A stretch of DNA of 64,000 bases from Novosphingobium sp. 9 (lineage in GTDB: Bacteria; Pseudomonadota; Alphaproteobacteria; Sphingomonadales; Sphingomonadaceae): positions 1,302,501 through 1,366,500 of the forward strand of contig NZ_CP022707.1 in assembly GCF_025340265.1 (NCBI RefSeq), given 5' to 3'. The notes beneath the pieces are model-generated. The model did not search any database. It had not been told where the DNA came from and saw only the letters and a list, made by a program, of their open reading frames with translations. The position numbers and the translations under genes are program-made. Numbering within the stretch: the first letter of the stretch is position 1; each line of letters opens with the position of its first letter. Below are positions 1-8,517 of the stretch, piece after piece.

Positions 1-290
1 ACGGTGAAATGCGTCGCATCGTCGAACACAACCGCATATTCACCGATTTGGGCGGCAGGACCGACCGTGATCGCGCCAATCGTGCCGTTACCGGTGTTGG
101 TTTCCAGCGCGCTGGAAACAGCTGCGCCGCCGGCAGTCTCGCCGCCGAGCACGAGGCCAGCCGTGCAAAGGCCACTGCCTGCGATCAGGATGATTGCTTC
201 ACGCGTCAGCATGCCATCGGAGGGGTCCCAGATGACGTATCCGCCGGTGTGGCGGTTCTCGGTGATGGGGGTAACCTTGGGAGTGCCCAT
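1..290 (-). CDS. Phage head decoration protein, gpD-like (partial, C-terminus cut by window)
   Basis: The reverse strand is open from an ATG at 288-290 to the window edge, giving 96 residues that begin MGTPKVTPITENRHTGGYVI. The pattern of a 'GYVIWDPSDGMLTRE' strand, a glycine/alanine-rich middle and a 'TNTGNGTIGAITVGPAAQIGEY' segment is typical of the lambda gpD family, trimers that bind the outside of the expanded capsid. GGAG lies about seven bases before the start. It follows the S49 protease and the acidic scaffold-like gene on the same strand, the usual head-gene order; the major capsid gene should come next, outside the window. Confidence 0.85.
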   Translation of the reverse strand, partial: MGTPKVTPITENRHTGGYVIWDPSDGMLTREAIILIAGSGLCTAGLVLGGETAGGAAVSSALETNTGNGTIGAITVGPAAQIGEYAVVFDDATHFT

Positions 291-325
291 GGTAAGCTCC
301 TATTGAAAAGACAGGGTGTGGTGGC

Positions 326-1036
326 TCAGGCGCGCGGTGCGACGCCGAGTTTGGAGAAGGACCGCCCCCAGCTTGCGCCAGCCTTCGGCTTGTTTCCCGT
401 CGGGCCATCGGTCGCGCCGAGGTCAGTGTTGCGCTGCTCGCGGGACGAACGGGGCGGAGCGCTGCCCTGAGGCGAGCGATTGGCCTGCCCGCGCATGACG
501 GCGATCGCCTCCTGTCGGGTCATCGTGGTCTCGAACGCCAGCGACATCGCGAGAGGGATGTTGTTCGCCGCTGCCTTGTGCGCGAAGATGGCCGCGCAGC
601 GAGCTCGTTCACGGCGGCGAGCCGATGCCTTGGCGCTGCGGCCAGTCATCTCCTCCTTGTCGTCGTCGTCCTCATCGTCCTCATCGTCGTCGTCCTCATC
701 GGCCCGGCGCGATTTCCTGCCTTTCGATTTGGGCTCATCATCGTCCGCATCGTCGTCGGCACGCTTGGACTTTTTGCCCTTGGCGGCGTTGTCGTCGTCA
801 CCTTCATCGGTGTCGTCGTCATCGGCTCGCTTTGCCTTGCGACCCTTCTTGCCCTTGGCATCTGCCGGGCCGTCGTCGGTGTCGTCGTCTTCGGCATCCT
901 TGCCGTCATCGTCATCTTCGGCGTCGGTGGTGTCATCGTTCTGATCGTCATCGTCCGCAGCGCGGCGAGACTTGCGGGAAAGGCCGGCGAAATGCGCAAA
1001 ACGCCCCGCGCCCGCCGTCAAACGACTGGTGTTCAT
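326..1036 (-). CDS. Acidic, repetitive scaffold-position protein
   Basis: 236 residues from the ATG at 1034-1036, which has GGAG about seven bases upstream; an in-frame start 90 bases further upstream would add residues overlapping the S49 gene and has no such site. The first ~150 residues alternate short basic blocks (such as KGKKGRKAKRA, KGRKSRRA) with runs of Asp/Glu, four to five imperfect units. The C-terminal third is ordinary helical sequence. No family is recognised. It lies between the head protease and the decoration gene, where lambda carries the protease-linked scaffold Nu3, so a scaffold or capsid-assembly role is an inference from position. The Asp/Glu runs make the DNA a GTC-rich triplet tract. 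Confidence 0.8.
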   Translation of the reverse strand: MNTSRLTAGAGRFAHFAGLSRKSRRAADDDDQNDDTTDAEDDDDGKDAEDDDTDDGPADAKGKKGRKAKRADDDDTDEGDDDNAAKGKKSKRADDDADDDEPKSKGRKSRRADEDDDDEDDEDDDDKEEMTGRSAKASARRRERARCAAIFAHKAAANNIPLAMSLAFETTMTRQEAIAVMRGQANRSPQGSAPPRSSREQRNTDLGATDGPTGNKPKAGASWGRSFSKLGVAPRA

Positions 1037-1088
1037 ACTTTCTCCATCGTGATTGGCGCGAGGCCGCGCCGGGCCGGACCCCGGCGGA

Positions 1089-1934
1089 TCAATCGAGCTG
1101 CCTGAGCAGTTCCCGGAAGGCTTCATCAGGTGCCATGACGGCGTCAGCGAAACCGATTTCCACTCCCTCTTCGCCGAGGAAGGTTCCGGCCTGGGTGTTC
1201 CAGACCTGTTTGGGTTTCATGCCCCGATTGCGGGCGACCGTGGCATCGAACAGATCACCTATGGCCAGAACGTCGGCCTTGAGGCGCTTGAAGGCATCTG
1301 CCGACAGATCGAACAGATCAGAGCCTTCGCCCTTGAGTTCGCCCTTGGTGATGAGCGTGGGCTTGATGCCCGCTTTCTCCAGCGCACCCTGAAAGCTGAC
1401 GTGCATGTAGATGACGCCAACGGATCCCGTGCCGCCAGTGCGCGGCACGGTTACGACGTGCGCCGCAGATGCCAGAGCATAGGCAGCCGAGTAGGCATTT
1501 TCGCCCAGGATCGCCCAAATGGGCTTGATGGTACGGCCACGGAAGATCGTGTCTACGAGATCGAAACAGCCCGCGACCTCGCCGCCGGGACTGTCAATAT
1601 CGAGCGCAATGGCGTCGATGGCGTCATCAGCGAGGGCAGCCATGATCTGGGCGCGCAGGCGATCATATGCGGCAATGCCGCAGATATCGCCGATCGGCCA
1701 CCACGCCCCCAGACGCTGGACGAGCACGCCGTGGATCTTGATCACCGCAACGCCTGAGATCACCTCGAATAGCGATGCTTCGTCGCCATAATTGATCTGT
1801 GATTTCCATGCAGGGGGTGGGGCTCCCCAAGCTGGTTCACCGGCTTTGGCCTGTACGGTTACCGCCAGCGCGGATGCAGAGGGGAGAAGGGCGGCGGGCC
1901 TGTTGAACAAGCCGTCGAGGCTGTAGCCTGTCAT
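1089..1934 (-). CDS. Phage S49 family serine protease (gpC-like head maturation protease)
   Basis: 281 residues of the SppA/ClpP-like S49 fold. Seen: an oxyanion strand with DSPGG at about 114-118, the nucleophile region ENAYSAAYALAS with Ser149, a TGSVGV strand near 169, and Lys197 in ITKGEL, consistent with a Ser/Lys dyad. Phage members of this family (lambda gpC) cleave scaffold and portal during prohead maturation. Its start overlaps the stop of the next upstream gene by four bases, and the scaffold-like gene follows after 52 bases. At 281 residues it is a free-standing protease; the scaffold function would have to come from the separate downstream gene. Confidence 0.9.
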   Translation of the reverse strand: MTGYSLDGLFNRPAALLPSASALAVTVQAKAGEPAWGAPPPAWKSQINYGDEASLFEVISGVAVIKIHGVLVQRLGAWWPIGDICGIAAYDRLRAQIMAALADDAIDAIALDIDSPGGEVAGCFDLVDTIFRGRTIKPIWAILGENAYSAAYALASAAHVVTVPRTGGTGSVGVIYMHVSFQGALEKAGIKPTLITKGELKGEGSDLFDLSADAFKRLKADVLAIGDLFDATVARNRGMKPKQVWNTQAGTFLGEEGVEIGFADAVMAPDEAFRELLRQLD

Positions 1935-2251
1935 CGTCGTCCTCGATTACTGCCGCGCTTCGATGCGTTATGCTGGGACTGGGCAGGCGCTGCCGTACAG
2001 ACCGAAGCGGCGTCGGGCTGCTGCAGCGGCGGATCATATTCGATACGCCTGTTGTCGACCTGGATCGCACGAACCATCCTGACCGACGCCGTGCGTTCTT
2101 CGATATCGGCAGGCGTTTCATTTACGCGGATCGTCTCGCCACCGATCAGGTGAAGGGCGCTGCCGCCTTCGACCTGGTCGATATAGGCGATGGCGGCGAT
2201 GGCCACCCGCAGGAGCCGCATACCGCCGTAGCGGGTGACGTCGATAAACAT
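1931..2251 (-). CDS. Conserved phage head-cluster protein of unknown function
   Basis: 106 residues starting MFIDVTRYGGMRLL. The stop of the portal gene and this ATG share one base (TGATG), so translation is probably coupled; longer in-frame starts upstream would run inside the portal gene. The N-terminal half (DVTRYGG..., AYIDQ..., LIGGETIRVNET) resembles in pattern small FlbD-like beta proteins, but I do not claim homology. The C-terminus is hydrophilic. It lies between portal and protease, so a head-related role is likely; the function is unknown. Confidence 0.75.
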   Translation of the reverse strand: MFIDVTRYGGMRLLRVAIAAIAYIDQVEGGSALHLIGGETIRVNETPADIEERTASVRMVRAIQVDNRRIEYDPPLQQPDAASVCTAAPAQSQHNASKRGSNRGRR

Positions 2252-3945
2252 CAGGCCTGCTCTTTCTGGGGAGGCTGCGCTGCCTCCGTTGCGCTTTTGT
2301 CTTCGCCGAACCACTGGGGGCGCGGCAGACCAAGTTCGGTCATGCGATTGAATTCGATCGCGCGCTGGGCGAGGTTCTCTTCCCAGTCGACACCTTGGCG
2401 AGCGCATTCCTCTTCAAGGGTGGAGAGACCTGCGTCGAGGCCCAGGACCACACCCTGGCGCTCGGACACCGGATCGACAAAACCGCGCGGCGTGCCCAGC
2501 CAGCGGCAACGCGAGTAAGCCGTGCGCATTTCCATATATGCCGGGGCATTCCGAGGGAGGGGCAACTCGCCCAAATCGAACGGCTCTGCCAGCCAAGTCG
2601 CGTAGATCGGCGTCGCGGTGTTCGTCTGGAAATCCTGTTCGCGGCGGATGAACATCTTTTCCGATTCCGCCACGCCAGCGCGCGCCGATGACCAGCTCGT
2701 ATCCGACCAGTCGTTATGGGTCTGCTCGCCTGACAGGCCCACGCACTGGCCCACGCCTCGCAGCATCTCATGCGTGAAGGGACTGAAGTTGGCATTGGGC
2801 CGCTCGGCTGAAACCGTCTTGATCTCTTCGCCGGGCGCAAGGGTCGCCATGTTCACGCCGCTGATGGGCATGGTGCGATCCCGGTGGAAGTCGGACCGCA
2901 TATCCTGATACCAGCCGAAACCCGACTGTGCCGGATCGTCGGCCTCAACCTCTCCCTCGAGTGCAGCCCTCACCATCTCCAGATCGAACGGCGAGGTCAC
3001 ATAGAGCCCGAAATGAGAGGCCACCGTCGCGGCAGACAACTCGACGCCGTAATATTTGGCCAGCATCTTCAGGCGGCCGAGCACAGGGGCGAAAATGGAC
3101 ATGCCCCGGTTCTGGGCAAAGCGGTCCAGATCGTAATCGTGATAGACGCGCTGCCACCCGTCTTCCGGATCCTCTCGCAGGACACGGTCCCACTCCATGC
3201 TTTCGGTCGCATTGTACCAGTCGTACTGGTGGGCCTTGCGGATGTGGTACGCGATCGGCACCTCGTCCCGATCGATCTCCACGCCGCCGCGAAGGTATCG
3301 CGTATCCTGCTGCTGATAGGGGTTCGACAACCGATCGGGATCGACACCCTGAAAGCATGTGGCGTAGCGCGCCGCCGACGCTCCGACCCTGTCAGGCCGC
3401 CATTGTGCGACGATCAGGGATTCTCCATCAATCAGTTTGTGACCGAGGGCGACACGCCATTGCTGGGATACCGTCTGTTTCCGGCCGACGTCATTGTAGT
3501 GGCCGAGATCTTCGGCATAGTTGCGCCAATGTGCTTCGGCAGCACGGCGGAACTCGTCAGCCCAAACCGCATCGAATGCCTTGCTGTGATAAGAAAGGGC
3601 GCGCCAGTCGGGCTTGGCAACCAGTCGATAGGACGATCCGATCGTTGAATCGAGGATGCGGCCGACGATCCCTTTGGCCCAGCCGTCGTTGCGATACAGA
3701 TCACGGCCTCGCCCGACGATCCGGTCGCGATAGATGTTGATCTCGGAGTCCGGGGACCGGGTAATCGGATACCAGTCCCCATACTCCTGGCCGCCGATGC
3801 TTGCCGCATCGTAGGGGAAAAGCGATCGGTTAGGACCATCGAGAGACCCGCGCATCCCAGTGCGGGCGCGGGTTCTGATGCGCTCGATCGCTTGCGCCGG
3901 AATTTTGCGGCCCTGAGCATCCAGAATGGTGGAATGCGAAGCCAT
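2251..3945 (-). CDS. Phage portal protein, lambda gpB family
   Basis: 564 residues, the usual size for lambda-family portals. The N-terminus has the 'IYRDRIVGRGRDLYRNDGWA' region followed by 'IVGRILDSTIGSSYRL', and the centre has 'RTMPISGVNMATLAPGEEIK' plus 'FTHEMLRGVGQCVGLSGEQ', both characteristic of this family. The product forms the dodecameric vertex through which DNA is packaged and ejected. The gene overlaps the gpW-like connector upstream and the small gene downstream by one base each (TGATG), so the three are probably translationally coupled. Confidence 0.93.
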   Translation of the reverse strand: MASHSTILDAQGRKIPAQAIERIRTRARTGMRGSLDGPNRSLFPYDAASIGGQEYGDWYPITRSPDSEINIYRDRIVGRGRDLYRNDGWAKGIVGRILDSTIGSSYRLVAKPDWRALSYHSKAFDAVWADEFRRAAEAHWRNYAEDLGHYNDVGRKQTVSQQWRVALGHKLIDGESLIVAQWRPDRVGASAARYATCFQGVDPDRLSNPYQQQDTRYLRGGVEIDRDEVPIAYHIRKAHQYDWYNATESMEWDRVLREDPEDGWQRVYHDYDLDRFAQNRGMSIFAPVLGRLKMLAKYYGVELSAATVASHFGLYVTSPFDLEMVRAALEGEVEADDPAQSGFGWYQDMRSDFHRDRTMPISGVNMATLAPGEEIKTVSAERPNANFSPFTHEMLRGVGQCVGLSGEQTHNDWSDTSWSSARAGVAESEKMFIRREQDFQTNTATPIYATWLAEPFDLGELPLPRNAPAYMEMRTAYSRCRWLGTPRGFVDPVSERQGVVLGLDAGLSTLEEECARQGVDWEENLAQRAIEFNRMTELGLPRPQWFGEDKSATEAAQPPQKEQA

Positions 3946-4208
3946 CAGAAGCGCGGCCTGATTGCAGAGCGGGGCGTTTTGATCAGGCCGAGTTGCGCCT
4001 GAATTTGGCGGATCGCCATGGTCAGCATACCAATGTTGGCCATGCTATACGTGACGCTTTTCCCGCCATCTCCCTGCGTGTAGCTGGCAGTCTGAACTTT
4101 GCTGCCCGACATGATGTCCAGGTAGTCTTGCTGCATCTGGGTCAGGCGGGCCTGGAGCACAGATGTATCCATGCCAGCAAGGATGCTGCGGCTCGGATCA
4201 TAGCGCAT
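3945..4208 (-). CDS. gpW-like head-tail connector protein
   Basis: 87 residues, the size of lambda gpW. A short gene exactly between large terminase and portal is the gpW position, and the pattern of an N-terminal helix (LQARLTQMQQDYLDIMSG), a small beta hairpin (YTQGDGGKSVTYS) and a C-terminal helix ending QIQAQLG matches that family. gpW stabilises packaged DNA and provides the tail attachment surface. The ATG at 4206-4208 is kept; a second Met 12 residues in is possible. Confidence 0.85.
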   Translation of the reverse strand: MRYDPSRSILAGMDTSVLQARLTQMQQDYLDIMSGSKVQTASYTQGDGGKSVTYSMANIGMLTMAIRQIQAQLGLIKTPRSAIRPRF

Positions 4209-4220
4209 GGTCGAGCCTCC

Positions 4221-6389
4221 TCAGGCCAGCCGGCGGGTGAAGCCGGATCGTTTCTTATTCCGGGTGCCAGTGACTGGCATGGCGGGCGGCTGCTGGGGCG
4301 GATTCGCCGTGGCAGTAGATGAAGTAGGCGAGGGCAGGGCAGGGGATGCCTGTTTGTCGCCGTCGCTTTCGCCGTCGGTGGACCGATCTGCGCTCACTGT
4401 GAGTGCCGCGCCGACCTTATCGGCTTCCCGGTTCAGTTTCGTGCCCATGTGGATCAAGCCGCGCAGTGCGGCAAAGCCATAGACCCGGCAGTCGAGCCGC
4501 TCATTGGCCCGCCCTGGTATGGGCTCCCACTTTCGGACTTTCCTCGAGCCTTCGCCTTCGATCTTGATGCGCTCGGCCGTCAACTGTTCGAACGCCGCGA
4601 GATCCCAGTCGCCGTTGAAGTGCATGCAGCCCGGACCGTATTCTGTCCGGGGCAGGTAGCTGAGAAGAATAGCGTCCTTCGCAGCATTCACGCCCAAGAT
4701 GATAGGGCGGAATGTTTTCTTGCTTCGCGAACTCGGGCGCTTGGTCGGCCAAACTGGGTTCCGAAGGCCTGTGCGGGCACTTTCGCCTTTGATGGCCCAG
4801 ATCCGGCGTGCCAGCCGCTCCTTGGAGAACTGCATGACCGCATCGGTATGGTGGCCGCCGCTGTCATGGCACGCAGCAGAGATCGTGAAGGGACGGCCAT
4901 CGGCGCGGTAGAAAGTCCGCTTCAAGTACTCGTCCAGTTGATCGCGCGTTCGCGGGTCGGACATCTCGCCGTCAATGACGTGATGCTCGATCGACCAACT
5001 CTCTTCATCCCGGCCCCAGCCGACCACCTCGATTTCGATGCGGTAATCCTGCGTATCGATCCCAGCGGTCAGCAGTGCGACACCATCAGGCACAATGCCG
5101 GGCGTCCAGTTCTCACGCCGCGCCAGCAGTTCGTTGGGCTCGACTTCCTTCCCGCCATGGCGCCGGTATGGCCATGCAGCCTGGGTGTTCCACCAGACTT
5201 GCTTCTTGTCCTCATCATTGGCCGCAGCGAGGTACTTCTTGGCGATGTTCGCGGGGCTGTCTTTCGCCCACGGCGAGTAAAGCTTGCCCGCCTGGAAGCC
5301 AGCGTGCTCGTTCGGAACAGCCCATGTTCCGCAGTGCTTGCATCGTGCGCGGTATACCGCCCACCGATCACCTTCCCACCAATCCCAGACCCACTCGACC
5401 GGGTCGGTGCAATCGGACCGCCAAAGCAGTTCGTAGGCGTCGAGTGGAACTTGATGTTCGCCGCAGCAGTCGAAAGGGCGGGTCTGGTGCCACCGGATGG
5501 TGTTCAGCGCACGGCGGCGCTGGCCCTCACTCCACGGCTTTTGGCAGGCTTCGCAGTAGATCTGCGCGGTCTGCGACCGGTGAACCCGACCTTCGTCGTC
5601 CTTCTCCCATTCGACGTGCTTGAAGAAGTCAGGAAACTGGCGATGCCCACAATGCGGGCATTCCATCGATGCGCGCCGCTGATCCGATTCCAGCCAGCTT
5701 GCCTCAATCCGGCTGTCGCCCTTTACGGTAGGGGAGCAAACACGGATCGAAAGCCAGTTCGGAAACTTCGCCGTGCGCTCATCACCGATATCGAGCGGAT
5801 CTCCCTCGCGTGTGATCGGATATTTATCGACCTCATCGTACATGACGATGCGGACGGGGCGGCGCGCAAGGTTATCGGGGCTGCCTGCACCGACCAGCGC
5901 GAGAAAGCCGCCGGGGAAAGCCTTATAGAGCAGCGTTTCGTCGGACTTGCGGGTCTTCGAGGTGCCAACGATCTTTCGCAGGGCAGGTGTCGAGGCGATC
6001 AGCGGCGCGATGCGCTCTTTCGAGAACTGCTCGGCCGCATCTTCCTTCGGTTGGACTAACAGCATGTCGCATGGGTCATAGTCGGCATGGTAGCCGAAGA
6101 CGTTCTCCAGCAGTGTGGTCTTGAGCAGCTGCGTCGCCACCATCGCAGTGACGATGTGAACGCCCGGCTCGGTAACCGCCAGCATCGGCCCGCGCGCCAC
6201 TTCAACGGTCGCGGTCTGGAAATTACCTCCGTCCTTGAGCTTCCGGCGATCGTCCGCCCACTGCACGATGCTGACGCGCGGCGGCGGGGTCCAGCCGCGC
6301 TGTGCCGCCAGCGTTAAGCGGGCCTCGTTACTCTTCAGCGGCGAAATTGCCCTCTGGCGTACCGAGTTGCTCGAGTTCCTTTTGGACAT
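4221..6389 (-). CDS. Terminase large subunit, GpA family
   Basis: 722 residues. The packaging ATPase has a degenerate Walker A at about 85-92 (ATQLLKTT) and Walker B MYDEVDK at about 183-189. Paired cysteines near 244-247 (CPHC), 279-282 (CEAC) and around 309-350 suggest metal-binding insertions. The nuclease half begins near 440 with GIDTQD. This is the GpA family, which cuts cos ends and drives packaging with the small subunit. The ATG at 6387-6389 overlaps the small-subunit gene by 62 bases; a later start is possible but none is clearly better. The gpW-like gene follows after 12 bases. Confidence 0.93.
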   Translation of the reverse strand: MSKRNSSNSVRQRAISPLKSNEARLTLAAQRGWTPPPRVSIVQWADDRRKLKDGGNFQTATVEVARGPMLAVTEPGVHIVTAMVATQLLKTTLLENVFGYHADYDPCDMLLVQPKEDAAEQFSKERIAPLIASTPALRKIVGTSKTRKSDETLLYKAFPGGFLALVGAGSPDNLARRPVRIVMYDEVDKYPITREGDPLDIGDERTAKFPNWLSIRVCSPTVKGDSRIEASWLESDQRRASMECPHCGHRQFPDFFKHVEWEKDDEGRVHRSQTAQIYCEACQKPWSEGQRRRALNTIRWHQTRPFDCCGEHQVPLDAYELLWRSDCTDPVEWVWDWWEGDRWAVYRARCKHCGTWAVPNEHAGFQAGKLYSPWAKDSPANIAKKYLAAANDEDKKQVWWNTQAAWPYRRHGGKEVEPNELLARRENWTPGIVPDGVALLTAGIDTQDYRIEIEVVGWGRDEESWSIEHHVIDGEMSDPRTRDQLDEYLKRTFYRADGRPFTISAACHDSGGHHTDAVMQFSKERLARRIWAIKGESARTGLRNPVWPTKRPSSRSKKTFRPIILGVNAAKDAILLSYLPRTEYGPGCMHFNGDWDLAAFEQLTAERIKIEGEGSRKVRKWEPIPGRANERLDCRVYGFAALRGLIHMGTKLNREADKVGAALTVSADRSTDGESDGDKQASPALPSPTSSTATANPPQQPPAMPVTGTRNKKRSGFTRRLA

Positions 6390-6984
6390 AGACCGTGAGG
6401 GCCTCCACGACCTTGTCCGTCTCCAGGTCCAGATCAGCCGCTAGCATCGGCCCGACGCGCGTGGGGAACCCGAGCCATATGTCGCGCCATGAGCGCGCTG
6501 CCTCGAAAAAGATGGTCTCAGCCCTCGCGACCTCCACCAGATCACCGGCATCCTTACGGGCCGCGATCAGGTGCTTGGCCGCGAGGGCGTTTTCCTTGAT
6601 CTGCTCAGCGTCGCCGGTATCGCGAAAGCGACCCGCCAGCACGTCTATCAGGAAGCTGTCGGCCTCCTCGTCGGTCAGGCTCTCCAGCGCCTCGGCCACC
6701 TCTTCTTCAGCGGGTGCGGACACTTTGCGTGAGGTGCGGACACTGCGGACATTTGGTGCGGACACTTTTTGAATGTCCGCACCCTTTGCGGGCCCGGTGT
6801 CCGCAGACCGCGCGGCCCGTCGATTGGTCTTTCTCCAGTCCGATCCGACCAGCGCGGAGTCTATCCGTCCGTCCTCGGAAACCCGCAGCTTTCCTGACTT
6901 TACCGCGCGCCGCACCAGTTTGTCGTCGCAGCCGTCGCGGCGAGCAAACTCGCGGATCGAGATAAGCTCAGCGGGTGCGGACAT
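6328..6984 (-). CDS. Terminase small subunit, Nu1-like
   Basis: 218 residues. An N-terminal winged-helix DNA-binding segment (about 6-50, 'ISIREFARRDGCDDKLVRRAV') is followed by a low-complexity linker and a helical C-terminus with a phage Nu1-like pattern. The product would recognise cos and recruit the large subunit. The start codon at 6982-6984 is fixed by an in-frame stop just upstream. The linker repeats the tripeptide SAP after Lys/Val because the gene contains several copies of a GTCCGCAC DNA motif, and the start codon itself sits in one copy. It begins the packaging gene group. Confidence 0.85.
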   Translation of the reverse strand: MSAPAELISIREFARRDGCDDKLVRRAVKSGKLRVSEDGRIDSALVGSDWRKTNRRAARSADTGPAKGADIQKVSAPNVRSVRTSRKVSAPAEEEVAEALESLTDEEADSFLIDVLAGRFRDTGDAEQIKENALAAKHLIAARKDAGDLVEVARAETIFFEAARSWRDIWLGFPTRVGPMLAADLDLETDKVVEALTVYVQKELEQLGTPEGNFAAEE

Positions 6985-6997
6985 TTTGGTGCGGACA
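6714..6997. repeat. Eight copies of a TGCGGACA / TGTCCGCA motif in the terminase small-subunit gene
   Basis: The 9-mer GTGCGGACA occurs at 6714-6722, 6734-6742, 6756-6764, 6975-6983 and 6989-6997. A variant, TGCGGACA, is at 6744-6751. Inverted copies are at 6774-6782 and 6798-6806. They lie from just upstream of the small-terminase start codon into its first ~270 bases. In lambda the terminase small subunit binds repeated R sites (cosB) directly beside Nu1, so these are candidate cosB-like sites. The sequence shows the repeat; the role is inference. Confidence 0.65.
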
Positions 6998-7118
6998 CCT
7001 TTTGCAATTCATAGCTGGGGTGACATCGGGGCGCGCAATTACCCTCGACGCGTGAGGGGGCCGGAAGGACCCAAACGTTAACCTTGGAGGGTTTATTTCT
7101 GAACAATCGGCATCCCGT

Positions 7119-7403
7119 TCAGCTTATTTCGTCGTTCGATGAACGGATACGGGCGCCGCCGAGGTCAGACGCCTCGATCGCATGACTTTCGGTGCCGTGC
7201 GTCCAATCCGCATTCAGCATGCGGTCGCCTTTGTAAGGCGCCAACCGCTGCGGCCGGCGGGCGTTGGGATCACGCTCTATGAAGTGGATGCGATCCGCGC
7301 CCCACTGCCAGCTATTGCCGGTCGCCGAGACGTAGACCTCGTACCCGAAGAACCATGCAATGGCGCCGACGAGATTGACGATAAACCAAGGGATCATGCT
7401 CAT
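7119..7403 (-). CDS. Small phage membrane protein, unknown function
   Basis: 94 residues. The first ~26 residues (IPWFIVNLVGAIAWFFGYEVYV) form one convincing membrane segment; the rest is hydrophilic and ends before a 134-base gap to the terminase gene. Its ATG overlaps the stop of the upstream tail-type gene as ATGA, which supports reality and co-translation. No family recognised. Confidence 0.65.
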   Translation of the reverse strand: MSMIPWFIVNLVGAIAWFFGYEVYVSATGNSWQWGADRIHFIERDPNARRPQRLAPYKGDRMLNADWTHGTESHAIEASDLGGARIRSSNDEIS

Positions 7404-8062
7404 CTCCTCGCAGTCGACAGTGCCTGTCGCAGCGCTGCCTGAAACTCCGCAGCCGCATTCGCCCTCACGTAAGCCTTTGCCCGCTCGAAGAAGGGCAGGT
7501 GCTTCGGCGCCGGGGTTGTGTCCTCGAACTGGATCAGCAGCTTGAGGCCACCAGATGGCTTAGGCGCAGCCTTCTTGCCACGCTTGCCCGACGCTGCTGC
7601 GATCATCGGTCGCTGCCACACGCCACTGATTACCGCGCCCTTCTTGGTCTTGACCTTGCCGACGAACACGCCGGGCTTGCCTTTGAGGCTGGCCAGCTTG
7701 TTGCGCGTCAGGTTGCCGTACTGGTTCAGCGCCACATCGCGCGGGACGATCATCGCCTTCTTGTTGCCCAGCGATCGATCACCGCCGAACACGTACGGCG
7801 CGAGGTACTGCGCCGCGATGTCCTTAGCCATAACATAGGCTACGGGCTCGCTCTTCCTCGCAGGCTGCACGCGGAAACCCTTCTGAGTGAAGGGCGTCGG
7901 GTTATCGAACGTATCGATGACGGCCTGCGTCTCGGCTGCGGAGACGCCTTGTGCCAAGCGGGTCAGCGCAAGGGCGGTTGCGAAGGGCATCTGCTTGGCG
8001 CCGAAGGATCGAGCTGCTTTCTGAAGGCCGGTGAGGTTGAGGTCGGCATGGATGGCAAGCAT
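7400..8062 (-). CDS. Phage minor tail protein Z-like (putative)
   Basis: 220 residues with a basic, alanine-rich composition. The N-terminal pattern 'LQKAARSFGAKQMPFATALALTRLAQGV' followed by 'TQKGFRVQPA' and 'PRDVALNQYGNLTRNKLASL' resembles phage minor tail protein Z / tail-completion proteins. I call it on that pattern with moderate confidence. Its location upstream of the terminase genes, away from the tail module expected beyond the window, is unusual. The stop overlaps the next gene's start (ATGA). Confidence 0.6.
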   Translation of the reverse strand: MLAIHADLNLTGLQKAARSFGAKQMPFATALALTRLAQGVSAAETQAVIDTFDNPTPFTQKGFRVQPARKSEPVAYVMAKDIAAQYLAPYVFGGDRSLGNKKAMIVPRDVALNQYGNLTRNKLASLKGKPGVFVGKVKTKKGAVISGVWQRPMIAAASGKRGKKAAPKPSGGLKLLIQFEDTTPAPKHLPFFERAKAYVRANAAAEFQAALRQALSTARR

Positions 8063-8233
8063 CTCGCCCTCGCGATATTGAGGCGGTCAATACGCCCGGA
8101 ACGGGGCGTCCAACTTGTCGACCTGTGGAAACCATTCCTCTCGGCGGGCCGCTTAGCCGGGAACGAATATCCGCGAATTATCTTCACCGTGCATTGGCGA
8201 GCTCGCGCTCGCATGGACAGACGGTGATGCTCA

Positions 8234-8428
8234 GTGACAAACGTAATTGATCAGCTGGTGCGGCAGGCTCGGTATGAAACCCGCAGGGCAGACGAAGCGG
8301 TTCGTAAGGGTCGCAGCATGCTGAGCGTCTATGCGCACCGAGAGCGGGCAGTCGCGCTTTGTGCTCAGGCAAAGCTGCTTGAAAGCGGATACGATCCGGC
8401 TGACCCTCGCTTGGGTGAGACTATCTAA
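8234..8428 (+). CDS. Small hypothetical phage protein
   Basis: 64 residues from a GTG at 8234-8236, rich in Arg/Ala and mostly helical (QLVRQARYETRRADEAV). No family recognised. It is isolated and convergent with the gene at 8518-9114; a GC-rich inverted repeat around 8444-8471 (CGCCCGC ... GCGGGCG) may end transcription. The 170 bases upstream (8063-8233) hold a short inverted repeat at 8090-8107 and otherwise nothing I recognise. Confidence 0.45.
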   Translation: MTNVIDQLVRQARYETRRADEAVRKGRSMLSVYAHRERAVALCAQAKLLESGYDPADPRLGETI

Positions 8429-8517
8429 GCCAGATACAGCAACGCCCGCTCTCCGTTTCCGGCTGCGGGCGCAACTCTAATCATGTTTTTCCGACAATGG
8501 CACTTCCGGTATAGAAG

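Noticed and set aside
625..1105. Rightward frames rich in Ser, Val or His/Arg, and the GTC triplet tract as a possible simple repeat
   Set aside because: They are the complement of Asp/Glu and Lys/Arg codon runs in the acidic scaffold-like gene.
4449..6059. 536-codon rightward open frame
   Set aside because: Antisense shadow of the large terminase gene in GC-rich sequence.
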